A stretch of DNA of 64,000 nucleotides, taken from the NCBI RefSeq assembly GCF_041346925.1, contig NZ_CP166840.1, positions 2,413,001 through 2,477,000 of the forward strand, in the 5' to 3' direction. The position numbers and the translations under genes are program-made. The notes beneath the pieces are model-generated. The model searched no databases, was not told the DNA's origin, and was given only the letters and a program-made list of their open reading frames with translations. This DNA is from Agaribacterium sp. ZY112. Its GTDB lineage: Bacteria > Pseudomonadota > Gammaproteobacteria > Pseudomonadales > Cellvibrionaceae. This document shows, piece after piece, positions 1 through 8,880 of this stretch. Numbering within the stretch: position 1 is the first letter of the stretch; each line of letters opens with the position of its first letter.

Positions 1-166
1 CCTTAATCTCAAGATTCTTTTTTGTGATAGAGTTCGCGCTTTTGGGGTCTTGCGTTGATTGTTAGATAAACAGTTTTCTCTTTCTGGTCGTGAAGGGCTG
101 TATTACTGGCAATCAGAATTGGTTTCTCAGTGTAAGTTTAATTTATTTGTAGTAAGGGATTGGTGC

Positions 167-1576
167 ATGACAAGCCATTTTGTTGATAACAGCAGAAATC
201 CATTTTCACTTTTCTTTCGGGTTATCGATTTTTGTATTATTCAATTCTCCATACTTCTCTGTGCGTATTTATATGATGGGCGTTATGCAGAGGCTTATAA
301 CATTATTGCTCTTGTCGCGAACTGTAGTTTTTTATTAATTGCAGAGACGCTTAGGATTTACCGAAGTTGGCGCACGGGTTATGCCAGCCGGTTGGCTCTA
401 TATACGGCGGTTAGTTGGATTTTTGCCTGTTTCTTGGTTGTGCTTTTTATCTTTTTTTCAAAAGTCGCTGATGAACTCTCTCGGGTTGTTGTTGGTTATT
501 GGTTGCTGTTGGCTCTTATGTTGTTGGTTACTTGGCGTATGGGATTTCGTGCGGTGTTGTTTTGGCGCAGAAAAAATGGCCGTAGCTGTAAGCGAGTAGC
601 TATCTTTGGGGTGACTAAATTAGGCAATCGTTTAGCTCAGCAGATTTTTGAGCACCCAGAAACAGGGTTTAGATTGCAAGCTGTTTATGATGATAGAGCT
701 TCTGATCGTTCCGAGGAGGCTTATGTTGAGGCTTATACGTCATTAATGAAGGGCAATGTTGAGCAAGGCTTAGAGGATATTCGTCGAGGTGATTATGATG
801 TGGTCTACGTGGCTTTGCCTTTGAGGGCTCAGGAGCGTATTGATGCCTTGTTGCGTGCTTTGGGGGATACAACAGCGGATGTGCATCTTGTTCCCGACTT
901 CTTTACTTATAACTTGGTGAATTCTAGCTTGAGTCATGTTGGCTCTATTCAGACTGTGAGCGTGTATCAATCCCCTTTGAGCGGGCCTTTGATTGCGATG
1001 AAGCGTTTAGAGGATATAGTCGGCTCTTTATTAATTCTCTCTCTAATTGCAGTGCCGATGCTGATCATTGCTGCTCTTGTTAAGCTGGATTCAAAAGGAC
1101 CGGTTATTTTCAAGCAAAAGCGCTACGGCATAGACGGTAAAAAAATTGAAGTTTATAAATTCCGCTCAATGACAGCTATGGATAATGGTGCTGTTGTTCA
1201 GCAGGCTACCAAGGGTGATAAGCGGATTACTAAGTTGGGTGGTTTTTTGCGGCGTACCTCGTTAGATGAGTTGCCTCAGTTTATTAACGTATTGCAAGGG
1301 CGTATGTCCATCGTTGGTCCGAGACCTCATGCTGTTGCGCATAATGAGGAGTATCGTAAAAAAATCGACTTTTATATGCTGCGTCATAAGGTTAAGCCTG
1401 GGATTACTGGTTGGGCTCAAATTAATGGTTGGCGTGGTGAAACAGATACACTTGATAAGATGGAAAAACGTATCAAGTTTGATATCGACTATATCCGTAA
1501 TTGGTCTTTAATCTTTGATATTAAAATTATCTTCTTAACGGTGTTTAAAGGCTTTATGGGCAAGGATGTGTACTAA
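167..1576 (+). CDS. undecaprenyl-phosphate sugar phosphotransferase (WcaJ/PssY-type)
   Basis: This enzyme would start exopolysaccharide repeat assembly by moving a hexose-1-phosphate from a UDP-sugar onto undecaprenyl phosphate at the inner membrane. The N-terminal part has four hydrophobic segments, followed by a CoA-binding-like middle domain (VAIFGVTKLGN) and a C-terminal bacterial sugar transferase domain with KFRSM, TSLDELPQ, GPRPH and KPGITGWAQ motifs. The frame is open from a TTG at 59, but I chose the ATG at 167 because AAGGGA lies about 10 bases upstream and the 469-aa product matches the usual length. It opens the exopolysaccharide locus. The exact sugar (glucose or galactose) cannot be told from sequence. 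Confidence 0.92.
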   Translation: MTSHFVDNSRNPFSLFFRVIDFCIIQFSILLCAYLYDGRYAEAYNIIALVANCSFLLIAETLRIYRSWRTGYASRLALYTAVSWIFACFLVVLFIFFSKVADELSRVVVGYWLLLALMLLVTWRMGFRAVLFWRRKNGRSCKRVAIFGVTKLGNRLAQQIFEHPETGFRLQAVYDDRASDRSEEAYVEAYTSLMKGNVEQGLEDIRRGDYDVVYVALPLRAQERIDALLRALGDTTADVHLVPDFFTYNLVNSSLSHVGSIQTVSVYQSPLSGPLIAMKRLEDIVGSLLILSLIAVPMLIIAALVKLDSKGPVIFKQKRYGIDGKKIEVYKFRSMTAMDNGAVVQQATKGDKRITKLGGFLRRTSLDELPQFINVLQGRMSIVGPRPHAVAHNEEYRKKIDFYMLRHKVKPGITGWAQINGWRGETDTLDKMEKRIKFDIDYIRNWSLIFDIKIIFLTVFKGFMGKDVY

Positions 1577-1639
1577 GTCGCTTGTCTTTCTTTGGTTTTG
1601 CTATATTGAAAGGATCATAACAAGCAAGTAGGGGAAGGG

Positions 1640-2347
1640 GTGCGCAGAGTCAACAAGGCTAGGGCTGAGTATTACCTGCGAAGCACTGTAGCTGTGTTGG
1701 CTTTTGTGGTTGTTATTGTTGTTGCAGACGGCGCGCGTCAATTACTGGATTTACTCACGCCTGCTTTTATTCGAGAGTATCAGCGCACTTATGGCGACTC
1801 AGCGCTTGAGCGCTTAGAGTCTTGGCGTGAACTGATTGAAAATAATCAGCACAAGAATGACTGGGTCAAGCTCAATAAAGTTAATTCCTTTTTTAATCGT
1901 AAGCTTCGTTACGAAAAAGACATTGAGCACTGGCGTGTGGAAGATTATTGGGCCACGCCAATTGAGTTTTTGGGAAGCCATGCAGGGGATTGTGAAGATT
2001 TCACCATTGCTAAGTACTTTACCCTGAGAGCTCTAGGTGTCGAGGTTAGCAAGCTTCGTCTTATGTATGTTCGAGCCTTGAGCGTGAATGAAGCGCATAT
2101 GGTGCTTATCTATTCTGAATCTCCCTCAGATATACCTCTTGTTTTAGATAATATTGAGATGTCGATTAAGCCCGCCAATAAGCGCCGGGACCTTAAGCCC
2201 ATTTATAGTTTTAATGGTGATGGGCTTTGGCTTGCTAAGGCAAGGGGCTTGGGTAAAAGAGTTTCAGATAGTAGTGGTGTTGCACTTTGGCAGGATGTTA
2301 TTTCTCGAATTGAGTCGGGGCAGTTAAAGAGTACTGCTGTTGATTAG
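1640..2347 (+). CDS. lapG: LapG-type periplasmic cysteine protease (transglutaminase-like, DUF920)
   Basis: LapG-family proteases cut large surface adhesins near their N-terminus and so release cells from a biofilm. The 235-aa protein has one N-terminal membrane/signal segment (about residues 15-30) and the expected Cys-His-Asp triad, which I read as Cys118 in HAGDCED, His153 in EAHMVL and Asp170 in LVLDN. The start is GTG with AGGGGAAGG upstream. It lies 63 bases after the sugar transferase and 26 bases before lapD, its known regulatory partner. Odd: no LapA-like adhesin or LapBCE secretion genes are visible in the window, so the substrate is unknown. Confidence 0.88.
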   Translation: MRRVNKARAEYYLRSTVAVLAFVVVIVVADGARQLLDLLTPAFIREYQRTYGDSALERLESWRELIENNQHKNDWVKLNKVNSFFNRKLRYEKDIEHWRVEDYWATPIEFLGSHAGDCEDFTIAKYFTLRALGVEVSKLRLMYVRALSVNEAHMVLIYSESPSDIPLVLDNIEMSIKPANKRRDLKPIYSFNGDGLWLAKARGLGKRVSDSSGVALWQDVISRIESGQLKSTAVD

Positions 2348-2373
2348 TCTGCTTTTACCAAAGGTATAAGCTT

Positions 2374-4353
2374 GTGGGGTATTTTGTGCACATTGACGTA
2401 CGACGATTGAGTCTTAAAAATCAGCTTAATATTGTTATTTTACTTTTAGTCTCCTTAAGCTTTTTCGCTAGCATTTGGGTGAACGTGAATAATGCTCGGG
2501 GTTTTTTATCTTCCCAGTTGGCTGTTCATGCGCAAGATACGGCGACAAGCTTAGGCTTATCACTGCGCGAGCCAATGCTTGAAGAGGATGAGTACGCAAT
2601 TCACGCAACGATAAATGCGATTTTTGATGCGGGCTTTTTTGAATCGATGCGTTTGGAGTCTGTAGATGGTCGAGTGCGTTACGAGCGTAAATTAAATGCT
2701 GCTCCTCAGGATGTTCCGGTTTGGTTTGTTCGCTTTTTTCCTCTAAAAGCACCTATGGCCTCTACACATATAGATACCGGTTGGACGATAGGCGGGGTTT
2801 TGTATGTTCAGCCTCACCCAGGCCTGGCCTATCGTCAGCTGTGGCAAGGTGCTGTGACCAGTGCGCATCTTACGCTGACCTTGTTTGCCTTTGCTTTGGC
2901 CCTGGGTTATATCCTTCTAAGGCAAATTTACAAGCCGATTCAGGCCGCCTCGGAGCAAGCTCGTCATATCGGTAATAAACAGTTTGAGTTAATAAATCCA
3001 GTTCCTAAATCTAAGGAGCTCCATACTTTTGTCTCAGCAATGAACCGAATGGTTTTGAGTGTTAAGTCTATGTTGGATGGGCTGAGTGAGCTTGCACAAA
3101 AAGCACAGCAAGATGCTTATCTTGATACGACCAGTAAATTAGCAAATAGGGCGGCTTTTGAAGGGCGTTTAAAGAGCTTGTTGGAGCTTGATGCTGCTGA
3201 GAGTGGGTATTTGCTCATGTTGCGCTTTGAAGGCTTACAAGAGCTGAATAAGAAAGAAGGCTATCTTGCAGGTGATGAGCTTGTACAGAAAGCTGCTGCT
3301 GCTTTGCTAAAGGTTTTTCAGGGGCTTGAGGGGGTTGAGCTCTATCGCATATCAGGCTCTGAGTTTGTGTGTTGCATGCCGGAAAATATTTATGGAACAA
3401 TTGATGATTTGTGCTCTGAGTTGGTGGGGCAGCTGAAACACGCAGGGTTTTTTAATGAAGCTCCGGCAAGGGGAATACGTTTTGGGCTTGGGCTTAATTC
3501 CTTTGCGGCAGGGGATGAACGTAAACAGCTGCTCTATGGTTTGGATTTAGCCGCACGAAGGGCTCTGGATGAGGCGTCTCATATTGCTTACCGATCTGAA
3601 CTTGGTTTGGGGGAGGGCTTTAGTGCATTAAAGCAAGTTGTGGACGGTATTTTGGCCACACCTAGTCAGTGTATTAGCCTTAGAACGCAGCCTCTGCATT
3701 GGTATGGGGCGCATACTGTTATTGAGGCTGAGCTCTTTGCTGCGTTTGAATTCGGAGGGCTTACTTACCCAGCTGCAGATATCTTTGCTGCCGCAACACA
3801 TTTTGGTCTTGTCTCTGAGCTTGATGTCGCCGTATTGGGTTGTGTTCTTGAGTATCTCAGTGGGCAGCCAGATTCGGGTTCTAAGGTTGTTGTTGGTCTT
3901 TGTAAGGAAACCTTATTTAACCCCTCACTAATGCCAAGTATCATTAAGCGACTAAAGCAGAGTGCTGTGACACAGCGCTTGGTCTTTGGTGTGAGCGAGC
4001 AAGCTTTGCTCTGGGTGAGTGAGAAAGAGTCTGAAGCACTTTTGGTATTGGAGCAGCTTAAGGGACTTGGCGTTTCAATTTGTGTGAACCGTTTTGGTTC
4101 AAGTTTGCGTAGTTTGACCTATTTGATGGCATTAAAGCCGCTTATGGTAAGGCTCGACCCAGCCTTTACGGCCTCAGAAGAGCTGCTGAAACAGAATAAA
4201 CCCTTGTTATTGAGTTTCTTGAGTTTAGCTCATGGTCTAGGGGTGAAGGTGGGAGCTCAATACGTAGAGTCTCAAGCGCAATTTAACCTACTAAGTGAGC
4301 TCGGTTTAGATGCCTCTCAGGGCTATTACCATGCTCGGCCCAAGGCGATTTAA
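2374..4353 (+). CDS. lapD: LapD-type c-di-GMP receptor (HAMP, degenerate GGDEF and EAL)
   Basis: LapD is an inner-membrane receptor that binds c-di-GMP through an inactive EAL domain and then holds LapG away from its adhesin. The 659-aa product has a membrane segment near residues 18-36, a periplasmic LapD/MoxY domain ending in the family hallmark around GGVLYVQPHPGLAY (140-153), a second membrane segment (about 163-183), HAMP, then GGDEF and EAL domains. Both catalytic motifs are broken: GGDEF reads SGSEF (327-331) and EAL-LR reads EAELF (451-455), as expected for a receptor and not an enzyme. The start is GTG; a downstream GTG or TTG is possible. It is probably cotranscribed with lapG. Confidence 0.9.
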   Translation: MGYFVHIDVRRLSLKNQLNIVILLLVSLSFFASIWVNVNNARGFLSSQLAVHAQDTATSLGLSLREPMLEEDEYAIHATINAIFDAGFFESMRLESVDGRVRYERKLNAAPQDVPVWFVRFFPLKAPMASTHIDTGWTIGGVLYVQPHPGLAYRQLWQGAVTSAHLTLTLFAFALALGYILLRQIYKPIQAASEQARHIGNKQFELINPVPKSKELHTFVSAMNRMVLSVKSMLDGLSELAQKAQQDAYLDTTSKLANRAAFEGRLKSLLELDAAESGYLLMLRFEGLQELNKKEGYLAGDELVQKAAAALLKVFQGLEGVELYRISGSEFVCCMPENIYGTIDDLCSELVGQLKHAGFFNEAPARGIRFGLGLNSFAAGDERKQLLYGLDLAARRALDEASHIAYRSELGLGEGFSALKQVVDGILATPSQCISLRTQPLHWYGAHTVIEAELFAAFEFGGLTYPAADIFAAATHFGLVSELDVAVLGCVLEYLSGQPDSGSKVVVGLCKETLFNPSLMPSIIKRLKQSAVTQRLVFGVSEQALLWVSEKESEALLVLEQLKGLGVSICVNRFGSSLRSLTYLMALKPLMVRLDPAFTASEELLKQNKPLLLSFLSLAHGLGVKVGAQYVESQAQFNLLSELGLDASQGYYHARPKAI

Positions 4354-4446
4354 CCTCTTTGTAGTAATTTTTGTTTAAAGTTTGTACTGCTTGCCTGCTT
4401 TTATGTGAGCTGATTCAAGTTTTTAAGTAAAGATGGTTGAAAGAAA

Positions 4447-4462
4447 CGGCACAATGCATGCT
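4447..4462 (+). promoter_or_regulatory. candidate sigma54 (-24/-12) promoter
   Basis: CGGCACAATGCATGCT keeps GG and GC ten bases apart and matches the GGCAC half well, while the -12 half reads ATGCT where TTGCA is usual. It stands 73 bases before the start of the small secreted protein. I see no obvious activator site, so this is a candidate only. Confidence 0.35.
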
Positions 4463-4535
4463 TGTTTCGTTTGCGTTAAGAGTTTCAAAGCTGGATAATG
4501 CCGGCGATTTTGATACAAATTAAAGGAATTGGGGA

Positions 4536-5087
4536 ATGAAGCGAATTATTTTGGCGTGTGCGCTGTCTCTATCAGCTGCTGTGAGTTGGGGTGGTGTAAA
4601 GGAGGATTTAGCTGCAGGTCAAAGTGCTTCGGCTATTCTTGAAGCCTCGGGCGACTCTAGTGATTTGCTTGCGCTGGCTGCAGAAATTAGCTCTTTGGAT
4701 TCAAGCTTAGCGCCTGAAGTTGTTGCGACCAGCCTTAGCTTGGATGCTCAGCAAGGGCTTGCTGTTTTGGGGGCGCAAATACAGTCATTGCCTGATCAGG
4801 CAGCTCTTATTGTTAAGGCAGCTGTGCAGAGCCAGCCTAATTTGGCGCAATCTATTGTAAATCAGGCGGTAGCAGCAGGTATGAATGCCGATGCAGCGAT
4901 AGCTGCGGCCATTTCTGGTGGTGCTGACCCATCATTGCTTGAAGCTCCAGAGGCTGGTGATTTATTAGCTGGGGGGCCTCTTGGAGATCGTGGGGTGACG
5001 ACTATTGTTGATCCGGTCACGATTCCTAATACTCTTGGTGTTCAAGAGCCTCCTGTTGGTGAAGAGCCCCCTGTTTCTAGAAATTAA
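4536..5087 (+). CDS. small secreted Ala/Ser-rich protein of unknown function
   Basis: I do not recognise a family. The 183-aa product begins with a clear Sec signal peptide (about residues 1-19, ending near SAAVSWG). The body, about residues 22-135, is rich in Ala, Ser and Leu and looks helical, with loosely repeated blocks of about 25-30 residues. The tail is Pro/Gly-rich (EEPPVS) and may be extended. Two AAAGGA/GGGGA stretches upstream make a strong ribosome site. It lies alone between lapD and the first polymerase gene, with hairpins after it, so it may be an abundant matrix or periplasmic protein tied to the polysaccharide. That role is inference. Confidence 0.75.
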   Translation: MKRIILACALSLSAAVSWGGVKEDLAAGQSASAILEASGDSSDLLALAAEISSLDSSLAPEVVATSLSLDAQQGLAVLGAQIQSLPDQAALIVKAAVQSQPNLAQSIVNQAVAAGMNADAAIAAAISGGADPSLLEAPEAGDLLAGGPLGDRGVTTIVDPVTIPNTLGVQEPPVGEEPPVSRN

Positions 5088-5133
5088 TGAGTGACTGCTT
5101 TTGCAGTATCGCCCAGCCCTTTTGCACCGAAAT

Positions 5134-5154
5134 GACACCTTAATATAAGGTGTC
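5134..5154 (+). terminator. stem-loop after the small secreted gene
   Basis: GACACCTTA and TAAGGTGTC form a perfect 9-bp stem with a 3-base loop, 46 bases after the stop codon. A long T-run does not follow, so it may be a weak terminator or an mRNA 3' end stabiliser. Confidence 0.4.
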
Positions 5155-5162
5155 TGATCTTA

Positions 5163-5181
5163 GCTATGGAAGACCCATAGC
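5163..5181 (+). repeat. second short inverted repeat before the polymerase gene
   Basis: GCTATGG and CCATAGC are perfect 7-bp arms around a 5-base loop, ending 23 bases before the ATG at 5205. It sits close behind the first stem-loop, so the leader of the next gene could fold. Confidence 0.35.
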
Positions 5182-5204
5182 CCTAATGCTTGCTTAGTTG
5201 CACT

Positions 5205-6548
5205 ATGTCTTCTCGCGTTCCTTATGCTTTGCTCTGTTTCACTATTTGGTTCGCGCCAATCCCCCTTGGTGCCAATCGCCCTTGGGCCTGGGGTTTAGTT
5301 GAGGCGCTTATTGCGCTTACTACTCTGTTGTTACTTGTCAGCCATTCAAGCTCCGACATCATTAAATATGCTCGCTCAAGCTTTTCTCTCTTGGCGACAT
5401 TGTTGTTTGTTCAGTTTTGCGTTTTTCTACAAATTCTTGGTGCATCTTGGTCGCTTAGCTTCCTCCCTTATAGTTTTGATGTAAGCAGTAGTGAGACAGC
5501 TCTATTAAAGGGCTTAAGTTATTGTTTGTTTGTACTTTGCTTTTCGGTGTTAGTCTCAACTCGGCGTAGGCAAAAACAAGTGATCCGGGTCGTGATGGCT
5601 GCTGGTTTGACTCAAGCTGTTTATGCTGTTTTTTTACAGTATTCTGGTTTAAGTGAATCTTTCTTGGGGTATCCAGTAAGTGATAGGGCGCGTGGCTCTT
5701 TTGTATATCACAACCATTTGGCCAGTTATTTAGTGTTATGCCTTAGTCTTACCATAGGTTTTTTGGTTGGTAGTCTTAAGGGCTTTGATTCGGGGTCTAG
5801 ACGAAGTCGCTTGAGTTCAATGATTGAGACTATGTTGAGCGAAAAGTGGATTGTCCGTGTCGCCATTATCATTATGGTTGTGGCATTAATACTGACTCGT
5901 TCACGTATGGGCAATGCGGTATTTTTCTTGTCGGTATTTGTTGTGACTGCTTTAGCCCTATTCGTGATGCGCCGCCCAGCTAATACTCTTAAGTGGTTGG
6001 TTTTAAGCTTGTTGTTAATGGATATGTTCATTGTTGGAGCTTATTTTGGGGTTGAAAAAGTTAAAGAACGTATAGAGCTGACTTCTTTCGCTGGGGAGAC
6101 CCGCGATGATGTTGTTGCAGCGTCCATTCCCTATATAGAGGATCATTGGTTTAGCGGGAGTGGGGCAGGCAGTTTTGGTTCTGTTTTTCAGGCCTATCAG
6201 CCATCGAGCTTTGGTGGTTATTACGATTATGCTCACAATGAGTATATTCAGTTTTTGGTAGAATTTGGTTTTTTCCCCTGTTTGGCCTTAGCGTTGTTTA
6301 TTTTATATGCGATGTCCCGTGGGCTTAGGGGGCTGATGACGGAACGATCAAGATACCGTTGTGGCTTGCACTTTGCTTTAGTGATGGCTCTTCTTGCAAT
6401 TTTTATACATGCTACGGTTGATTTTGTTTTTCAGGTTATGCCAAACGTGTTGGTACTTCTGGTTATTATTTCGCTGTCTTTCTCGAATAATACGTTGATT
6501 AAAAAGGCGTCCAAGAAAAAGGGTCATTATGTCTCTAATTACAATTAA
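5205..6548 (+). CDS. O-antigen ligase/Wzy-like polysaccharide polymerase
   Basis: This inner-membrane protein would join repeat units or ligate polymer in the periplasm. It has about ten to twelve hydrophobic segments and the large periplasmic loop typical of the Wzy/WaaL superfamily, with the conserved YAHNEYIQFLVEFG stretch near residue 345. The frame opens at a TTG at 5190, but the ATG at 5205 is the better start, giving 447 aa. The 3' end overlaps the next glycosyltransferase by 20 bases, so the two are translationally coupled. A second Wzy-like protein lies just downstream; which one polymerises and which ligates cannot be decided here. Confidence 0.82.
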   Translation: MSSRVPYALLCFTIWFAPIPLGANRPWAWGLVEALIALTTLLLLVSHSSSDIIKYARSSFSLLATLLFVQFCVFLQILGASWSLSFLPYSFDVSSSETALLKGLSYCLFVLCFSVLVSTRRRQKQVIRVVMAAGLTQAVYAVFLQYSGLSESFLGYPVSDRARGSFVYHNHLASYLVLCLSLTIGFLVGSLKGFDSGSRRSRLSSMIETMLSEKWIVRVAIIIMVVALILTRSRMGNAVFFLSVFVVTALALFVMRRPANTLKWLVLSLLLMDMFIVGAYFGVEKVKERIELTSFAGETRDDVVAASIPYIEDHWFSGSGAGSFGSVFQAYQPSSFGGYYDYAHNEYIQFLVEFGFFPCLALALFILYAMSRGLRGLMTERSRYRCGLHFALVMALLAIFIHATVDFVFQVMPNVLVLLVIISLSFSNNTLIKKASKKKGHYVSNYN

Positions 6549-7602
6549 CCCAATGAAGTCGACCAGTTTGGGGGGAGTGGAAACTCTTATCCGTGAGCTG
6601 CAAGCTGTTTACGCCGGCTCAGGTCCTATCACTGAACTCTATGAAAAGCCTTCTGAAAAAGATGAATTTAATGAGCGGAAGGGAGTGGAGTACCGCTGTT
6701 TTGGCATAAGTTTCTTAGGTTTGGCTATATTATCGAAGATATTGACCAAGTTTAGGCAGATATTATTTTTGTCCCGATCTTGTTCTTCAGGGCATGATGC
6801 TACAGTCGTGTTATTTCACCCGAATGATTTGCTGTATATGCCAGCCCGTGTTCGTAAAGAGGCTAGGGTTATTTTGGTCCAAACAAATCGTTTGGATGTT
6901 TTCTTTGGTGGTAGGCTTGAGCATTTTGTTCTACGTAGGTATGCGCGTTTTGTTGATGTCATATCTGTTTATACGGATCAAGATGAGAAACGCTTAGCAG
7001 AAGAGTATCAAGGCGCTTTTTCTCGGACAGTGGTTATTCCTCGGGGTTGTAAAATAGATACAGCAGAGGTTGCACCAACACATTCAAAAAAATTAGTCGC
7101 GATTGCTCGTATTGATGAAGAGCAGAAGAACTTTACGGCCATGGTCTCGATTATGCGAAACCTACCTAGTGACTTCTCCTTAGATATTTATGGTGGTGGA
7201 AGTGCTTCTGAAGTGGCTGCTTTAAATAAGCTAGTTGAGCCATTCGATAAGGTCCGTTATATGGGGGTCACTGTTGATGTTCAAGAGACATTGTCCAATT
7301 ACGCTGTTTTTATAATGACCTCTCACTACGAGGGCTTTGGACAAACGTTAATAGAAGCGAGAAGCCAAGGCCTGCCTATTGTTGCTTTTGATACCTTTGA
7401 TGCTCTAAGTTGGATTGTTGACGATGGCAAAAGTGGTTTTGTTGTGCCTGCTTATGATGAGGCCTTATTTGTTAAGAAGCTTGAATTGCTCTGTGGGTCT
7501 AAAGAGTTGTACGCCTCTTTTGCTGAGCAGTCGTTATTGAAGGCTAGTGAAACGGATCGAGCGGTGGTTCGCAGTAAGTGGTTTAAAGAGTTGATACATT
7601 AA
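6529..7602 (+). CDS. glycosyltransferase family 4
   Basis: This is a retaining GT-B glycosyltransferase that would add one sugar to the lipid-linked repeat on the cytoplasmic face. The N-terminal GGVETLIREL motif is the acceptor-side signature. The C-terminal Rossmann half carries VAIARIDEEQKNF, YGGGS and the E(x7)E region around HYEGFGQTLIEARSQG, which binds the nucleotide sugar. It overlaps the polymerase gene upstream by 20 bases and the next gene by one base, so it is within the operon. Donor and acceptor sugars are not predictable from sequence. Confidence 0.88.
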   Translation: MSLITINPMKSTSLGGVETLIRELQAVYAGSGPITELYEKPSEKDEFNERKGVEYRCFGISFLGLAILSKILTKFRQILFLSRSCSSGHDATVVLFHPNDLLYMPARVRKEARVILVQTNRLDVFFGGRLEHFVLRRYARFVDVISVYTDQDEKRLAEEYQGAFSRTVVIPRGCKIDTAEVAPTHSKKLVAIARIDEEQKNFTAMVSIMRNLPSDFSLDIYGGGSASEVAALNKLVEPFDKVRYMGVTVDVQETLSNYAVFIMTSHYEGFGQTLIEARSQGLPIVAFDTFDALSWIVDDGKSGFVVPAYDEALFVKKLELLCGSKELYASFAEQSLLKASETDRAVVRSKWFKELIH

Positions 7603-8849
7603 TGACTGTTGATAAGCTTCAGCTGTTTGTTTTTTATGCCTTATGCTTGGTTATTCCATTTGAGAATACAATGTTGGCATCGCTTGCTGGAGTGTTTACC
7701 GCGCCACTAGGGGTTTTATTATTGCCTGCCATGTTACTTTACGTGGTTACAAGCTTGAGCTTGTTTGAGAAAGCAGATCTCTGGCTTATAAAATTTTTCT
7801 TGCTTGTATTACTCATATCCATCCTTAATCTATCTGTCTTAATAGCCGACTATGATATTGGTTTTTTGATTGATCGAGGTTTGAGATTTGCTCTTTTAGC
7901 GATACCTACGATGGCGGTTTACTTATTTTGTATTCGCCTCAATTTAGCCACGCTTGAAAAGGGAGTGAAGATCATCTTTGCGGTTGTAGCTGCGATCTAT
8001 GTTGTCAACCTGTTGGTACCTAGTGTCGTTAATTCTAGCTCTCCGTTGCAGTTTAGTGAGGCCTTATCTCCCCACAGGATGAGGGGGTTTACATTTGAAG
8101 CGAGTATGTTTGGTTTTCAGTTCGTCATTGCATCTTTGATGTTTGCTTGTGTAATGAAGTTCCCATTAAAAATTGTGGTCCCGTTGATCTTGATTCTATG
8201 CATCCCTATTACATCAAAAGGGGCGCAAATATTTTTTATGTTGGCTGTTTTTGTAGCCATTGTGCAGTGTTTTATACGTCTTCAGCCCATAGCGAAAGTA
8301 TTGGTATCAATTTGTTTAAGCACCCTTCTTATTTGGGTGTCTAGTGGCTACGTGGCTAGTATGTTTGCTTCCGATATTGAGAAGTACTCTAGTGTTGCTA
8401 CGCGCTCTACCATCTTTTTGACACCTATTGTGGCCCTCTTTAGCTTTCCTCAGGGGAGCGGCTTTTTTGGTTTCCTACCCAGTATTTATAGCTATGGCCC
8501 CATTGCTATGGATTTTCTGGACGCCATGTTTCCAAATGCACTTAACTTCACCGAGGTGATGCCATATTTTGTGGTGGGTAATGTTAAAGGTGTGGGGACA
8601 AAATCCTTTTTTATGGATTGGCTGTTGTATGGCGGCTTAGTATTTTTGTTTTTTTACAGTAAAGCGGTTGGAGCTATTTTTTCAGAGCTCTCACAAAAAA
8701 AGTCGTTTTACCCGATTTGCATGTTTTGTTTTGTTGTCTTTTCGACCTTCTTTTATGTGCCTGCGGATGGGCGTTATATCGCACCTTTCGCTATCGCATA
8801 TATCGTACGCTTGATGCGTGAGTCAAGAAAGGAACAGCAAGCGTTATGA
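7602..8849 (+). CDS. second Wzy-like membrane protein
   Basis: This 415-aa protein has about ten hydrophobic segments and a periplasmic loop near residues 285-345, so it is built like an O-antigen polymerase or ligase, but motifs are weak. The start ATG overlaps the stop of the preceding glycosyltransferase by one base (TAATG). It shares the operon with a similar protein at 5205, which suggests one polymerises the repeat unit and the other has a ligase or second-polymer role. It could also be an uncharacterised export membrane protein. Confidence 0.7.
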   Translation: MTVDKLQLFVFYALCLVIPFENTMLASLAGVFTAPLGVLLLPAMLLYVVTSLSLFEKADLWLIKFFLLVLLISILNLSVLIADYDIGFLIDRGLRFALLAIPTMAVYLFCIRLNLATLEKGVKIIFAVVAAIYVVNLLVPSVVNSSSPLQFSEALSPHRMRGFTFEASMFGFQFVIASLMFACVMKFPLKIVVPLILILCIPITSKGAQIFFMLAVFVAIVQCFIRLQPIAKVLVSICLSTLLIWVSSGYVASMFASDIEKYSSVATRSTIFLTPIVALFSFPQGSGFFGFLPSIYSYGPIAMDFLDAMFPNALNFTEVMPYFVVGNVKGVGTKSFFMDWLLYGGLVFLFFYSKAVGAIFSELSQKKSFYPICMFCFVVFSTFFYVPADGRYIAPFAIAYIVRLMRESRKEQQAL

Positions 8850-8880
8850 ATTTTTGATTATGGATAAGGGTGGTTTTGTT

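Noticed and set aside
2374..4353. Active diguanylate cyclase or phosphodiesterase
   Set aside because: Both catalytic motifs are altered (SGSEF, EAELF), and the N-terminal domain is that of the LapD receptor.
5726..6236. Minus-strand open frames inside the polymerase gene
   Set aside because: They mirror a well-supported membrane protein on the other strand and have no ribosome site or recognisable product.
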